Below the pieces are notes generated by a model. It did not search any database, was not told the origin of the DNA, and saw nothing but the letters and a program-made list of their open reading frames with translations. A stretch of DNA of 64,000 nucleotides from Emcibacter sp. (GTDB taxonomy: Bacteria > Pseudomonadota > Alphaproteobacteria > Sphingomonadales > Emcibacteraceae). Location: the NCBI GenBank assembly GCA_021774785.1, contig JAJFIQ010000028.1, positions 186,001 to 250,000 of the forward strand, written 5' to 3'. Positions 38,123 to 46,731 of the stretch are shown here, piece by piece. The position numbers and the translations under genes were made by a program. How positions within the stretch are numbered: position 1 is the stretch's first letter; each line of letters starts with the position of its first letter.

Positions 38123-38983
38123 ATGAATACATCTTATATATTGACTCTATCATGCAATGACCAACCTGGCATAGTGGCCGATGTCTCGGGATTTTTATCC
38201 AAAAGCGGCGCAAATATTTTAGAAGCCCAACAGTTTAATGATATGGGTACCTGTCAGTTTTTCATGCGGGTTGTTTTTAATTTTCCACAAGAGACAATAA
38301 ATATTACAAAATTACAGGACGGTTTCTACGTTCTTGAAAATAAATATAATATGAATTGCAATATCCGACCCTTAAAAGACAAAAAGCGTGTCATCATACT
38401 CGTTTCTAAATTTGATCATTGCCTTGGTGATTTGCTTTATAGAATGCGTATAGGTGAATTAAATATAGATGTCGTGGGCATAATCTCCAACCACCCCAAG
38501 GAAGTACTTAACCTTACAACGATTGGTGATATCCCTTACCATTATTTTCCAATCACCAAGGAAAGCAAAAAGCAGCAAGAATCATACATAAAGACTGTTA
38601 TCGAAAATACAAAAGCTGACCTAGTTATTCTTGCCAGATATATGCAGATATTATCTAATGATCTATCAAGCTATCTGGAAGGGCGTTGCGTCAATATACA
38701 TCATAGTTTTCTGCCTGGATTCAAGGGCGCAAAACCTTATCATCAAGCCCATGAACGCGGTGTAAAAATCATAGGTGCTACGGCTCATTATGTCACTATT
38801 GACCTTGATGAGGGGCCAATCATAGCACAAAATATAGAGCATATCAGCCACCAAGACACGCCGGAGGATCTCGTGCGAAAAGGGCGTGACGTGGAACGCC
38901 GAACACTATCTCGCGCTATTCATTACATTATAGAAGACAGGGTATTGCTTAATGGTTCAAAAACCATCGTATTTCACGATTAA
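38123..38983 (+). CDS. purU: Formyltetrahydrofolate deformylase
   Basis: A 286-residue PurU. The N-terminal ACT domain starts TSYILTLSCNDQPGIVADVSG. The C-terminal formyltransferase-fold domain has the catalytic Asn-x-His in CVNIHHSFLPGFKGA and the Asp in TAHYVTIDLDEGPIIAQ. The start at 38123 has AGGA eight bases upstream; an upstream ATG at 38084 lacks a site. PurU hydrolyses 10-formyl-THF to formate and THF. Divergent from ligM-metF, it would release methoxyl carbon as formate and recycle THF, a role played by LigH (formate-THF ligase) in Sphingobium. It overlaps the convergent GntR gene at the stop codons. Confidence 0.92.
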   Translation: MNTSYILTLSCNDQPGIVADVSGFLSKSGANILEAQQFNDMGTCQFFMRVVFNFPQETINITKLQDGFYVLENKYNMNCNIRPLKDKKRVIILVSKFDHCLGDLLYRMRIGELNIDVVGIISNHPKEVLNLTTIGDIPYHYFPITKESKKQQESYIKTVIENTKADLVILARYMQILSNDLSSYLEGRCVNIHHSFLPGFKGAKPYHQAHERGVKIIGATAHYVTIDLDEGPIIAQNIEHISHQDTPEDLVRKGRDVERRTLSRAIHYIIEDRVLLNGSKTIVFHD

Positions 38984-39729
38984 ACTTTAGCATCTTCATC
39001 GTGCCTAACCAATTCTGAACCCGGAAATTCCCTAAAATAAGAATCTTGCTCCATGGCAATTTTTAGGTTTGAAGCTGCCAGTCGAGCATGTTCCTGACCG
39101 AGTGAAAATGCCCTTGCATTGTCACGGCTTATAATTGCCTCAATAATGGCATTATGTTGATGCTGTGCATGAAAGAGAATATCATACATTAAATCATCCT
39201 GCCCCTGCATCGTAATAAAGGCATTAGGTGACGCGAAGGGTAGTGCGGTAATTTGAGATAAGTTTCTCTCCAGCAACGGGCATTTCGCCAGCCTTAGCAA
39301 TTCATTATGAAATTGCTCATTCAGCTCAATATATTTCTCAAATAGCTCTCCTTCAATATTTCGCTGCCTAACCAACGTTTCAATTGCCTGATAAATTGCA
39401 ATCAAAGGTGCCACTTCATCAGGATCATTCAGCCGTTCAGCAGCCATACGAGCGGCGGTTCCCTCCAACGTACCGCGTATATCTATTGCATCAAAAATAT
39501 CTGAAACAGAAAAATCATTAACAACAAATCCGCCACTTGGTAATTGTTTGAGCAGGCCTTCATAAGCAAGCTGTCCCAGTGCCAGCCTAATTGGTGTTCG
39601 CGAAATTCCCATCATGTCCACCAAAGAAAGTTCGGAAATTCTTTGGCCTGGCTTGAAAAACCCGGAGATGACAAGTTCCCGCAACTGTAGTACTGCGCGC
39701 AATTGCTGTCGTGATCTTGGCATATCCAT
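38980..39729 (-). CDS. GntR family regulator with FCD domain (VanR/FadR type)
   Basis: A 249-residue regulator. The winged helix is LRELVISGFFKPGQRISELSLVDMMGISRTPIRLALGQLAYEGLLKQLPSGGFVVND, followed by a helical FCD ligand domain with RGTLEGTAARMAAERL, NEQFHNELLRLA and HNAIIEAIISRDNARAFSLGQEHARLA, which supply the usual metal-binding His residues. VanR of this family represses vanillate demethylase genes. The ATTGCATGCAAT pair before ligM and purU is the likely target. Its stop codon overlaps that of purU on the opposite strand. Confidence 0.87.
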   Translation of the reverse strand: MDMPRSRQQLRAVLQLRELVISGFFKPGQRISELSLVDMMGISRTPIRLALGQLAYEGLLKQLPSGGFVVNDFSVSDIFDAIDIRGTLEGTAARMAAERLNDPDEVAPLIAIYQAIETLVRQRNIEGELFEKYIELNEQFHNELLRLAKCPLLERNLSQITALPFASPNAFITMQGQDDLMYDILFHAQHQHNAIIEAIISRDNARAFSLGQEHARLAASNLKIAMEQDSYFREFPGSELVRHDEDAKV

Positions 39730-39895
39730 AAATTAAAGCCCTCCTATGTGAAACAACGATACAGATTATAGACAGATACACTCTGATTACAAAGGGATTC
39801 ACTTTCCACATTCCGGAACTTTTAATATAATTACCTAACTATGACCTATATCAATGACCTTGCCGGACGAGCCAATACAGTTGATGAGAGGTACC

Positions 39896-41611
39896 ATGGC
39901 TCAAATCCACGCTATGGTATTTGAGTATACTCAATTTGAGGGCGTCTCCATGGTTAAGTCTGATAGAAAATCAATCGACAGTTTCGTGCAAAATCATATG
40001 CCGGCCCCTCATATGTGGCCAAAATTTATCAATACAAACCTAGAGACAAAGAATAAGCCCTTTAACTGCGCCGCAGAACTTCTGGATAATGCGATCACCG
40101 AGGGGTACGGCGACAAGGTGGCCCTCTATTCTCCAAAGAGCAGTTGGACCTACCAAGAACTGCTCAACAAAGCCAATCAGATTGCCCATATCTTAAAGGA
40201 CGATCTTGGATTGGTAGCGGGCAACCGGGTTCTTTTGCGCAGTACTAATAATCCCATGCTAATTGCCTGCTGGCTAGCCGTTATCAAAGCCGGTGGAATT
40301 GTCATTACCACTATCGCCATGTTACGGGCAAAAGAAATCATTACCTGTGCCAGCCAAAGCAGGGCAAGTCTGGCTTTATGTGATTATAGACTGAAAGACG
40401 ACATGGAATCGGCCGCCAGTGAATTATCTAATATGTCACATATATTATATTTCAATGGGCCGGGGGAACTGGAAGCCCGAATGAAGACGAAACCCACCAG
40501 CTTTGATAATCATCCGGCCCACCAGTCCGATATTGCCATGATTGGGTTTACCTCTGGCACCACGGGGCTGCCCAAGGCAGCCCTGCATTCCCATCACGCC
40601 ATTATCGCAGTCTGTCAGGCTTTCTCCCAACAGGTTCTTAAGCCGACACCGCAGGATATATTCTCAGGCACGCCGCCGCTGGGTTTTGTCTATGGGTTAG
40701 GCGGTTTATTACTTTTTCCGCTCTACGTCCGGGCGGCCACGGTTCTTCTGGAAGATGTGTCCACAGAAAGTTTGATCACCGCAATTGACAAATTCGGGGT
40801 CAGTATATTTTTTACGGCTCCTACGGCCTATAAAGCCCTGCTTCAAAATTTCGATGCCCAGAAATTATCGTCACTTAAAAAATGTATGTCTGCGGGGGAA
40901 GCCCTCCCCGATTATGTCACCCGCGCGTGGCTCGATAAGACAGGCATTCGCCTGATTGATGGCATTGGGTCAACGGAAATGTTAAATAATTTCATCTGCA
41001 TACAGCACCCCGATGACCCTATCGGCTCTCTGGGCAAAGCCGTTCCGGGATATGAAGCGAGAATTGTTAACAAACAGGGTGATCCTGTTCCGGTCGGCGA
41101 AGTCGGCTTTCTTGCCGTACGCGGCCCCGTGGGCTGCCGCTATCTTGACGATGAAAGACAGACCAAATACGTCATAAACGGCTGGAATATTACCGGCGAT
41201 ACCGCCAGAATAGATAAGGATGGTTATTTCTGGTATCAGGCCCGTAATGACGGCATGATTATTTCATCCGGCTATAATATCGCCAGCCCCGAAGTGGAAA
41301 AAACAGTCAGTCAGCATCCTGCTGTGGCCGACTGTGCCGTGATTGGAATTCCAGACCCCGTCCGGGGAGAAATTGTCAGGGCATATATTGTGCTGAAGAA
41401 GGGATATAAACCCGACACAAGGCTAATTAAAAATATCCAGAATTTTACAAAGAAACATTCTGCACCCTATAAATACCCGCGCTCTATTGCCTTTATAGAT
41501 GTTTTGCCGCGCACACCATCGGGGAAGATACAACATTTCATGCTAAGCAAAATAGCTGAAAAAGAAGCTGGTCAGGGCGGTCTAGGTATTTCTGTCAGTG
41601 GTAATTTATGA
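39896..41611 (+). CDS. Acyl-CoA ligase, benzoate / 2-aminobenzoate-CoA ligase group
   Basis: A 571-residue ANL-superfamily AMP-binding enzyme. Motifs are the P-loop-like FTSGTTGLPKAALHSHHA, GIGSTEML, the hinge region GDTARIDKDGYFWYQARNDGMIISSGYNI and PRTPSGKIQ with the catalytic Lys. The N-terminal DSFVQNHMPAPHMWPKF is typical of the benzoate- and aminobenzoate-CoA ligases. The ATG at 39896 has GAGAGG upstream; 39854 and 39950 are other possible starts. It would activate an aromatic or phenylpropenoic acid with ATP and CoA. A hydroxycinnamate role is conceivable, but no enoyl-CoA hydratase/lyase gene is nearby. Confidence 0.83.
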   Translation: MAQIHAMVFEYTQFEGVSMVKSDRKSIDSFVQNHMPAPHMWPKFINTNLETKNKPFNCAAELLDNAITEGYGDKVALYSPKSSWTYQELLNKANQIAHILKDDLGLVAGNRVLLRSTNNPMLIACWLAVIKAGGIVITTIAMLRAKEIITCASQSRASLALCDYRLKDDMESAASELSNMSHILYFNGPGELEARMKTKPTSFDNHPAHQSDIAMIGFTSGTTGLPKAALHSHHAIIAVCQAFSQQVLKPTPQDIFSGTPPLGFVYGLGGLLLFPLYVRAATVLLEDVSTESLITAIDKFGVSIFFTAPTAYKALLQNFDAQKLSSLKKCMSAGEALPDYVTRAWLDKTGIRLIDGIGSTEMLNNFICIQHPDDPIGSLGKAVPGYEARIVNKQGDPVPVGEVGFLAVRGPVGCRYLDDERQTKYVINGWNITGDTARIDKDGYFWYQARNDGMIISSGYNIASPEVEKTVSQHPAVADCAVIGIPDPVRGEIVRAYIVLKKGYKPDTRLIKNIQNFTKKHSAPYKYPRSIAFIDVLPRTPSGKIQHFMLSKIAEKEAGQGGLGISVSGNL

Positions 41612-41617
41612 AGCCGG

Positions 41618-41851
41618 TTAAACATTTTCCTTGGCACTTTCCAGAACACTGCCCCGGGCAGAATAAGTGGAGACACAAAAGGGAACAATGAATGTCAATA
41701 TTCCCTTTATCCACGCGACCGCACCCCCATAAAAAATTATTTCACCCTGGTTAATGACATTAAGAATACTGCCTACAACCAGCATCACGAATAGGGAACG
41801 CCGCAGGCGGCGACCCGTCAGAGCAAGCCGGAGCGCTTCTGTACCCGTCAT
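41618..41851 (-). CDS. NrtS-like small membrane protein
   Basis: A 77-residue protein with two membrane helices and the motif LNVINQGEIIFYGG followed by TFIVPFCVSTYSA. This pattern is that of NrtS, small proteins linked to nitrate/nitrite transport. Its ATG overlaps the ligC stop as ATGA (41848-41851), so it is the last gene of the lig operon. A nitrate role makes little sense in this setting, and I can only suggest that it moves a small anion or organic acid. It ends 6 bases from the convergent CoA ligase. Confidence 0.65.
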   Translation of the reverse strand: MTGTEALRLALTGRRLRRSLFVMLVVGSILNVINQGEIIFYGGAVAWIKGILTFIVPFCVSTYSARGSVLESAKENV

Positions 41852-42792
41852 AATAAACCACATTCAAGATCATGGAGTGTTTCATAACAGGCCAATACAT
41901 TGCCAACACTGGAACGCGGTTCCCTGCCCTCGCGGATAGCCGCGATGAAATCACGGTCCTGCAGTTCGATACCGTTCATGGAAACATCCACTTGTGATAC
42001 GTCAATAACCTCCTGCTTGCCGGTCACAAGATCATCATAGCTGACGATATAAGTGCCATTATCACAGATATAACGGAATGTGGTGCCAAGGGGGCCGTCA
42101 TTATTGAACGACAGTGACAATGTGCATATTTTGCCCTGTTCGGTTTTGAGCTGAATCGACATATCCATGGCAATACCAAGCTCGCTGTGTTTTGGCCCTT
42201 GCAGAGCATTGGCAACAACCACCTTTTCCCCTGTTTGATATTGAAACAGATCAACAGTATGGGCCGCATGATGCCATAAAAGATGATCGGTCCATGACCG
42301 TGGCTCGCCCTTGGCATTGATATTCTTGCGGCGGAAGAAATATGTCTGCACATCCATTTGTTGTAATGATATTTCCCCCGCCCTAATTTTCTGGTGCAGC
42401 CACTGGTGCGAGGGATTAAACCGCCGGGTATGGCCCACCATACACACAAGGCCGGTTTGCTTTTGCAGGTCATTTACCGCCTGTGCGTCCGCCCAGGTAT
42501 CCGCTAATGGGATTTCCACCTGAACATGTTTGCCAGCCGTCATGCATTGTATCGCCTGCGCCGCGTGCATATGAGTGGGCGTGCATAAAATTGCCGCCTC
42601 AACCCCCTCCATCCCAAGGGCCTCATCAAGGTCCGTTGTCGCATGTGGCACCCCATATTCATCGGCAACTATTCTGGCCTTAGACAGATCATCGCCGACA
42701 ATGGCAACAACTTCGACACCATCTATTTTTTTTAATCCATCCAAGTGTTTCAGCCCAAAAGCTCCGGGACCGGCGAGTATAATTTTCATCAT
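41848..42792 (-). CDS. ligC: 4-carboxy-2-hydroxymuconate-6-semialdehyde dehydrogenase
   Basis: A 314-residue Gfo/Idh/MocA-fold oxidoreductase of the length of LigC. It has the NAD(P) motif ILAGPGAFGLKHLDGL, the EIPLADTWADAQA segment that corresponds to the EKP motif of the family, and MVGHTRRFNPSHQWLH. LigC oxidises the cyclic hemiacetal of the protocatechuate 4,5-cleavage product to 2-pyrone-4,6-dicarboxylate. The position next to ligI and ligJ supports the assignment. The start overlaps the ligI stop (ATGA). Confidence 0.92.
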   Translation of the reverse strand: MMKIILAGPGAFGLKHLDGLKKIDGVEVVAIVGDDLSKARIVADEYGVPHATTDLDEALGMEGVEAAILCTPTHMHAAQAIQCMTAGKHVQVEIPLADTWADAQAVNDLQKQTGLVCMVGHTRRFNPSHQWLHQKIRAGEISLQQMDVQTYFFRRKNINAKGEPRSWTDHLLWHHAAHTVDLFQYQTGEKVVVANALQGPKHSELGIAMDMSIQLKTEQGKICTLSLSFNNDGPLGTTFRYICDNGTYIVSYDDLVTGKQEVIDVSQVDVSMNGIELQDRDFIAAIREGREPRSSVGNVLACYETLHDLECGLL

Positions 42793-43679
42793 TTTTTCCA
42801 GTATAGTTTCATGGGGTTATCCACCAACAATTTTTGCCGCAACTCATTTGTTGGTGCAATATGTGGAATAATATCAACCAAATGTCCATCATCAGCCATA
42901 TGGGATTTTAAATTCGGATGCGGCCAATCGGTTCCCCATAATACTCTGTCGGGGAAACTTTCAACCACTTTACGGGCAAAGGGTATCACATCGCTGTAAT
43001 GGGGCGGACCTTCCCCGGATAGGCGCTCCGGGCAGGATACTTTGGACCAGAAATTCTCATTTTCTGCCATCAGCTTCAGAAAAAGTTCGAACTCTGGTCC
43101 ATCCACGGGCGAAAACACATCAGGCCTGCCCATATGATCCACCACCACGATTGTAGGCAGGCTGGTAAAAAAATCATATAATTCCGGTAGATCCTGTGCC
43201 TCGAAATAAATTACAATATGCCAGCCAAGCTTTTTAATACGGTGGGCGATTTCCACCAGAGGTTCTTTGGGCAAGGCATCGACCAGACGCTTGACAAAAT
43301 TAAACCGTACACCCCGAACCCCCGCATCATCCAAAGCCTGTAATTCCGCGTCCGTTACCTGCGGCTTAACCGTTGCGACGCCCCGTGCCATGCCCTCCGC
43401 TGACTTTAGTGCATCAACTAATGCGCTATTATCAGCCCCATGACAGGTGGCCTGAACCAGAACATTGCGGCTGAAACCCAAATGATCCCTGAGTGCCCAA
43501 AGCTGATCTTTTGAGGCATCACAGGGGGTATATTTCCGTTCTGGCGCAAAAGGGAAAATATCCCCCGGGCCAAATACATGACAATGGGCGTCCACCGCCC
43601 CTACAGGCGGAATATAGCCGGGTATTGACGGTGCCGGGTGCCAATCAAGCCAGCCTGGCGTTTTTTCAAAACGGCTCAC
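42789..43679 (-). CDS. ligI: 2-pyrone-4,6-dicarboxylate hydrolase
   Basis: A 296-residue amidohydrolase-superfamily protein of the LigI type. It has PPVGAVDAHCHVFGPGDIFPFAPERKY (His-x-His replaced as in the family), NVLVQATCHGADNSALVDAL, GVRGVRFNFVKRLVDALP, VDHMGRPDV and LWGTDWPHPN with the active-site Asp. It opens the pyrone lactone to 4-oxalomesaconate without a metal ion. It overlaps ligJ upstream and ligC downstream by 4 bases each, giving a tight translational chain. Confidence 0.94.
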   Translation of the reverse strand: MSRFEKTPGWLDWHPAPSIPGYIPPVGAVDAHCHVFGPGDIFPFAPERKYTPCDASKDQLWALRDHLGFSRNVLVQATCHGADNSALVDALKSAEGMARGVATVKPQVTDAELQALDDAGVRGVRFNFVKRLVDALPKEPLVEIAHRIKKLGWHIVIYFEAQDLPELYDFFTSLPTIVVVDHMGRPDVFSPVDGPEFELFLKLMAENENFWSKVSCPERLSGEGPPHYSDVIPFARKVVESFPDRVLWGTDWPHPNLKSHMADDGHLVDIIPHIAPTNELRQKLLVDNPMKLYWKK

Positions 43680-44701
43680 TGACCTCTGGCTTTCAGTATT
43701 TTATCAAGGCGCGGATAGACCCGACGGGCATTACCTTCATAAACTTTATAAACATCCTCATCTGACAGATTCAGGTTATCCACATAGCGCTTTGTATCAT
43801 CAAAATTCTGGCCGGTTTCCGGATCAATGCCGCGCACGGCCCCAACCATTTCAGAGCCGAACAGAATATTATCAATATCAATAACATCAAACAGCAGGTC
43901 AATACCCGGCTGATGATAAACACAGGTGTCAAAGAAAATATTTTTCATCACATGAGTATCCAGCAATGGCTTTTTCAGCATATCTGCAAGACCCCTGTAT
44001 CTGCCCCAATGATAGGGCACCGCACCGCCACCATGGGGGATGATGAAACGCAAATCCGGGAAATCCTTGAATAAGTCCCCCTGCAAAAACTGCATAAAAG
44101 CATTGGTGTCGGCGGCTATATAATAAGAGCCTGTTGCATGAAATGCCGGATTACAGGAGCCAGAGACATGAATCATCGCCGGCACATCAAGTTCTACCAT
44201 TTTTTCGTAAAAAGGGTACCAGTATTTATCGGTCAAAGGGGGAGAGTTCCAATGACCGCCAGAGGGATCAGGGTTCAGATTGCAGCCGACAAAACCCAGT
44301 TCATTGACACAACGACTTAACTCTTCAATGGAATTAGTCAGCGTGCCCCCCGGTGTTTGTGGCAGCTGGCAAACCCCGATGAAGGTATCCTGATAAAGAT
44401 CGGTTACACGGCCAATGAGATTATTGCAGGCGACCGACCAAGCTTGTGAGGTTTCTGCATCCCCCACATGGGGTTCCATGCGCGAAGCTCGCGGTGAAAA
44501 AATGGTCATATCCGCCCCGCGCTCCCTGATTAACTTCAGCTGGTTAGCCTCAATACCCTCTCGGATTTCATCATCACTGATATGGGGCGCATCCGGTGCG
44601 GGCAGGCCAGGGTTGCCAAGGCGCGCAACCTGTGCATCACGGTAATCAAGATGCGCTTGTGGTACGATGGTTTGATGCCCATGACAGTCAATAATTTTCA
44701 T
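43676..44701 (-). CDS. ligJ: 4-oxalomesaconate hydratase
   Basis: A 341-residue amidohydrolase-superfamily hydratase, the usual LigJ length. Motifs are IDCHGHQTIVPQAH (metal ligands), ADMTIFSPRASRMEPHVGD, FVGCNLNPDPSGGHWNSPPL, FIIPHGGGAVPYHWGR and LFGSEMVGAVRGIDPETG. LigJ hydrates 4-oxalomesaconate to 4-carboxy-4-hydroxy-2-oxoadipate. The gene follows a DUF1932 reductase by 17 bases and overlaps ligI. Confidence 0.94.
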   Translation of the reverse strand: MKIIDCHGHQTIVPQAHLDYRDAQVARLGNPGLPAPDAPHISDDEIREGIEANQLKLIRERGADMTIFSPRASRMEPHVGDAETSQAWSVACNNLIGRVTDLYQDTFIGVCQLPQTPGGTLTNSIEELSRCVNELGFVGCNLNPDPSGGHWNSPPLTDKYWYPFYEKMVELDVPAMIHVSGSCNPAFHATGSYYIAADTNAFMQFLQGDLFKDFPDLRFIIPHGGGAVPYHWGRYRGLADMLKKPLLDTHVMKNIFFDTCVYHQPGIDLLFDVIDIDNILFGSEMVGAVRGIDPETGQNFDDTKRYVDNLNLSDEDVYKVYEGNARRVYPRLDKILKARGQ

Positions 44702-44718
44702 AACCCAGTATCCTCTCC

Positions 44719-45588
44719 TCAGATGTTTTTTATCAACGCATTAAGCATTGCTCTCATATCCGTTGAAGCAATTTCATTGGCGCGTGTGCCCAGATAATCC
44801 TGACTCTTGGCGCAGGCAGCACTCATTAACGGGTCAAGGCCCACATCAGCAACCGTATTGGCCACTTCACGCATTTCTTCTGCCCGCCGTCCACCATGCT
44901 TTATACAGCGGGAAATCATATAGGGTGCAAGCGTTTCCCAGTCTAGGCCCGGAAATAGGTCATCAAGGGACATCAACACCATGTCATCCACGTCATATTG
45001 TCGTGCCGTAAGCAGAGATTCACTCAGCAAGGTCTCCATCCCCTTAACAATAATACTGCGGCACATTTTAGCAGCCGATGCCTTGCCATAATCACCTGAA
45101 AAAACCGATGATCCGACCAGGCCAATATCCTGAGCCAAAATGTAAAATTCCGAAGCATGCGGCCCACCCAGCAAAATTGGTGTCGCAAGACGTTTTGGGG
45201 CGATGGGCGACATAACCGCCCCTTCCACATAATAACCGCCCGCAGTATTTATAATTTCTGCGGCCTCTTTCTTCACATTGGGAGAGGCCGAATTTATATC
45301 CAGATAGAAAGTTCCTGGTTTAAGTCCTGCGACAACATTCTTCGCCGCTTCAACTGTCTGGGCGGCGGTTACCGCAGAAAATATGATATCAGCGCCCTTG
45401 GCCGCATCATGACCATTGTTACCAGCATCCACCGCACAACACGCCAGTGCCCGCGAAGGCAGACTATCCTTATCCGTGAATTTGGTATCCCATGCTGTGA
45501 CCTTGGCAATATTAGCATTCAAAAGGTCAATAGAAAAACATTGGCCTACCTCGCCAAAACCAATAAGGCATATATGCTTTATACTCAT
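44719..45588 (-). CDS. NAD(P)-binding 6-phosphogluconate-dehydrogenase-like protein (DUF1932 type)
   Basis: A 289-residue beta-hydroxyacid-dehydrogenase-like protein. The N-terminal NAD(P) fold is clear in ICLIGFGEVGQCFSIDLLNANIAKVTAWD; the middle has LKPGTFYLDINSASPNVKKEAA, the catalytic-type lysine lies near ASAAKMCRSIIVKGME, and the end is a DUF1932-like helical domain. Such genes sit beside ligK, ligU and ligJ in several 4,5-cleavage clusters, but the reaction is not settled. Start 45588 is used because GGAG lies between it and an earlier ATG at 45600. It lies 36 bases after ligK. Confidence 0.78.
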   Translation of the reverse strand: MSIKHICLIGFGEVGQCFSIDLLNANIAKVTAWDTKFTDKDSLPSRALACCAVDAGNNGHDAAKGADIIFSAVTAAQTVEAAKNVVAGLKPGTFYLDINSASPNVKKEAAEIINTAGGYYVEGAVMSPIAPKRLATPILLGGPHASEFYILAQDIGLVGSSVFSGDYGKASAAKMCRSIIVKGMETLLSESLLTARQYDVDDMVLMSLDDLFPGLDWETLAPYMISRCIKHGGRRAEEMREVANTVADVGLDPLMSAACAKSQDYLGTRANEIASTDMRAMLNALIKNI

Positions 45589-45624
45589 ATGCCACTCCAT
45601 ATTCTAATGGCCGTTCCCCTCACT

Positions 45625-46320
45625 CTAGTCCAAATCAGCCTGATCAATATATTTCAAACCGCGTTCCGCAAGCCGTGGACGCATATTATAAATATCAAGG
45701 CCAAGCTCCCCCGCAGCAAAACGGGCGCGGGTTTTGGCTTCTTTTTCCTCACGCTCAATGGATTTTTGCAGCACAGCCTCAGCATCATATCGAGCAACAA
45801 CCACAACACCATCATCATCAGCAACAATAAGGTCACCCGGATTAACTTGTGCCCCTGCACATACGATGGGGATATTAACGCTACCCAGCGTCTCCTTAAC
45901 CGTACCCTGAGCAAATACGCATTTCGACCAGACGGGAAAATTCATTTCTGTCAGATCCTTCACATCCCGCACACCAGCATCAATCACCAATCCTCTAACA
46001 CCACGGGCCTGCAGGGATGTTGCCAGTAAATCACCAAAATAGCCCGCATCTGAATAAGAGGTTGGTGAAAGCACGAGTATGTCGCCTTCCTGACATTGTT
46101 CAACCGCTACATGAATCATCCAGTTATCGCAGGGTGCCGCGCTGACAGTTACGGCTGTACCCGCTATATATGCTCCCGAATAAATAGGGTTGATGTTCGC
46201 TGCCAGAAGACCTGTACGCCCCTGCGCCTCATGCACAGTAGCGACCCCGTACCGACCATCCGAATAGCTTTGCACAATTGACTTCTCTACACGTTTAATA
46301 TTTTGCACAACAAGATTCAT
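45625..46320 (-). CDS. ligK: 4-carboxy-4-hydroxy-2-oxoadipate aldolase (LigK/GalC, RraA fold)
   Basis: A 231-residue class II pyruvate aldolase of the HMG/CHA type. It opens [39 protein letters not shown] and holds [31 protein letters not shown], where Arg and Asp of AGVRD are the substrate and metal residues. The frame extends 51 codons further upstream, but ATG 46320 has AAGGAA ahead and matches family N-termini. LigK splits 4-carboxy-4-hydroxy-2-oxoadipate to pyruvate and oxaloacetate. It is the first gene of the lig operon. Confidence 0.93.
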   Translation of the reverse strand: MNLVVQNIKRVEKSIVQSYSDGRYGVATVHEAQGRTGLLAANINPIYSGAYIAGTAVTVSAAPCDNWMIHVAVEQCQEGDILVLSPTSYSDAGYFGDLLATSLQARGVRGLVIDAGVRDVKDLTEMNFPVWSKCVFAQGTVKETLGSVNIPIVCAGAQVNPGDLIVADDDGVVVVARYDAEAVLQKSIEREEKEAKTRARFAAGELGLDIYNMRPRLAERGLKYIDQADLD

Positions 46321-46434
46321 ACCACTATTCCTTAACCGAAAAGTAACAACGCAACCAGCACCATCAACCAAAATTACGTTGTTATATGTTATGTATAGAA
46401 GGTGGCGTTTAAATATGCCATTAACAAAAAAGCC

Positions 46435-46450
46435 AAATGTAATTACATTT
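46435..46450. promoter_or_regulatory. Perfect 16-bp palindrome upstream of ligK
   Basis: AAATGTAATTACATTT is fully symmetric and lies 115 bases before the ligK start, in a gap (46321-46731) with no complete gene. It is a good candidate operator for the ligKJIC operon. No adjacent regulator gene identifies the binder. Confidence 0.45.
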
Positions 46451-46662
46451 AATGACTCCCCCGAGCTTATCATATTTATTTTGTCATAGTCTATGTTGTC
46501 CCATGATGTTAACTTCGGTGATATTGGGCATATGGGTTATCTTACAGGCAAAATCTAAAAATATATTCATCGCTAGTCTTGGTAAAGAATTTCGGAGGGC
46601 CCAAACTAGAATTCTCAAAATATAACAAGAGGATTTACAGGCTTCATTTTCAGGAATGATAG

Positions 46663-46728
46663 TTTCTGGTTCACTGTTACGATCAAGAAGCCTACATAAT
46701 TACTGATAAGGGCCGTTACCTTCAATGA
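46663..46728 (+). pseudogene. Possible remnant of a winged-helix regulator C-terminus
   Basis: Between stops this frame reads FLVHCYDQEAYIITDKGRYLQ and ends at TGA 46726. YIITDKGRYL is the wing and helix signature of MarR/PadR/HxlR-type regulators. No start and no upstream domain remain, so if real it is a vestige of a lost regulator ahead of the lig operon. At only 21 codons, chance is possible. Confidence 0.25.
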
Positions 46729-46731
46729 AAT

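Noticed and set aside
39896-41611. Feruloyl-CoA synthetase call for the CoA ligase
   Set aside because: The N-terminal pattern fits the benzoate/aminobenzoate ligase group and no enoyl-CoA hydratase/lyase gene is nearby, so the specific name is not supported.
45157-46029. 290-codon plus-strand frame opposite ligK and the DUF1932 gene
   Set aside because: It is antisense to two well-supported genes, has no recognisable domain and has poor codon pattern.
46321-46473. Longer N-terminus for LigK (ATG at 46473)
   Set aside because: The extra 51 residues have no counterpart in the aldolase family, and ATG 46320 has a ribosome site and a family-like N-terminus.
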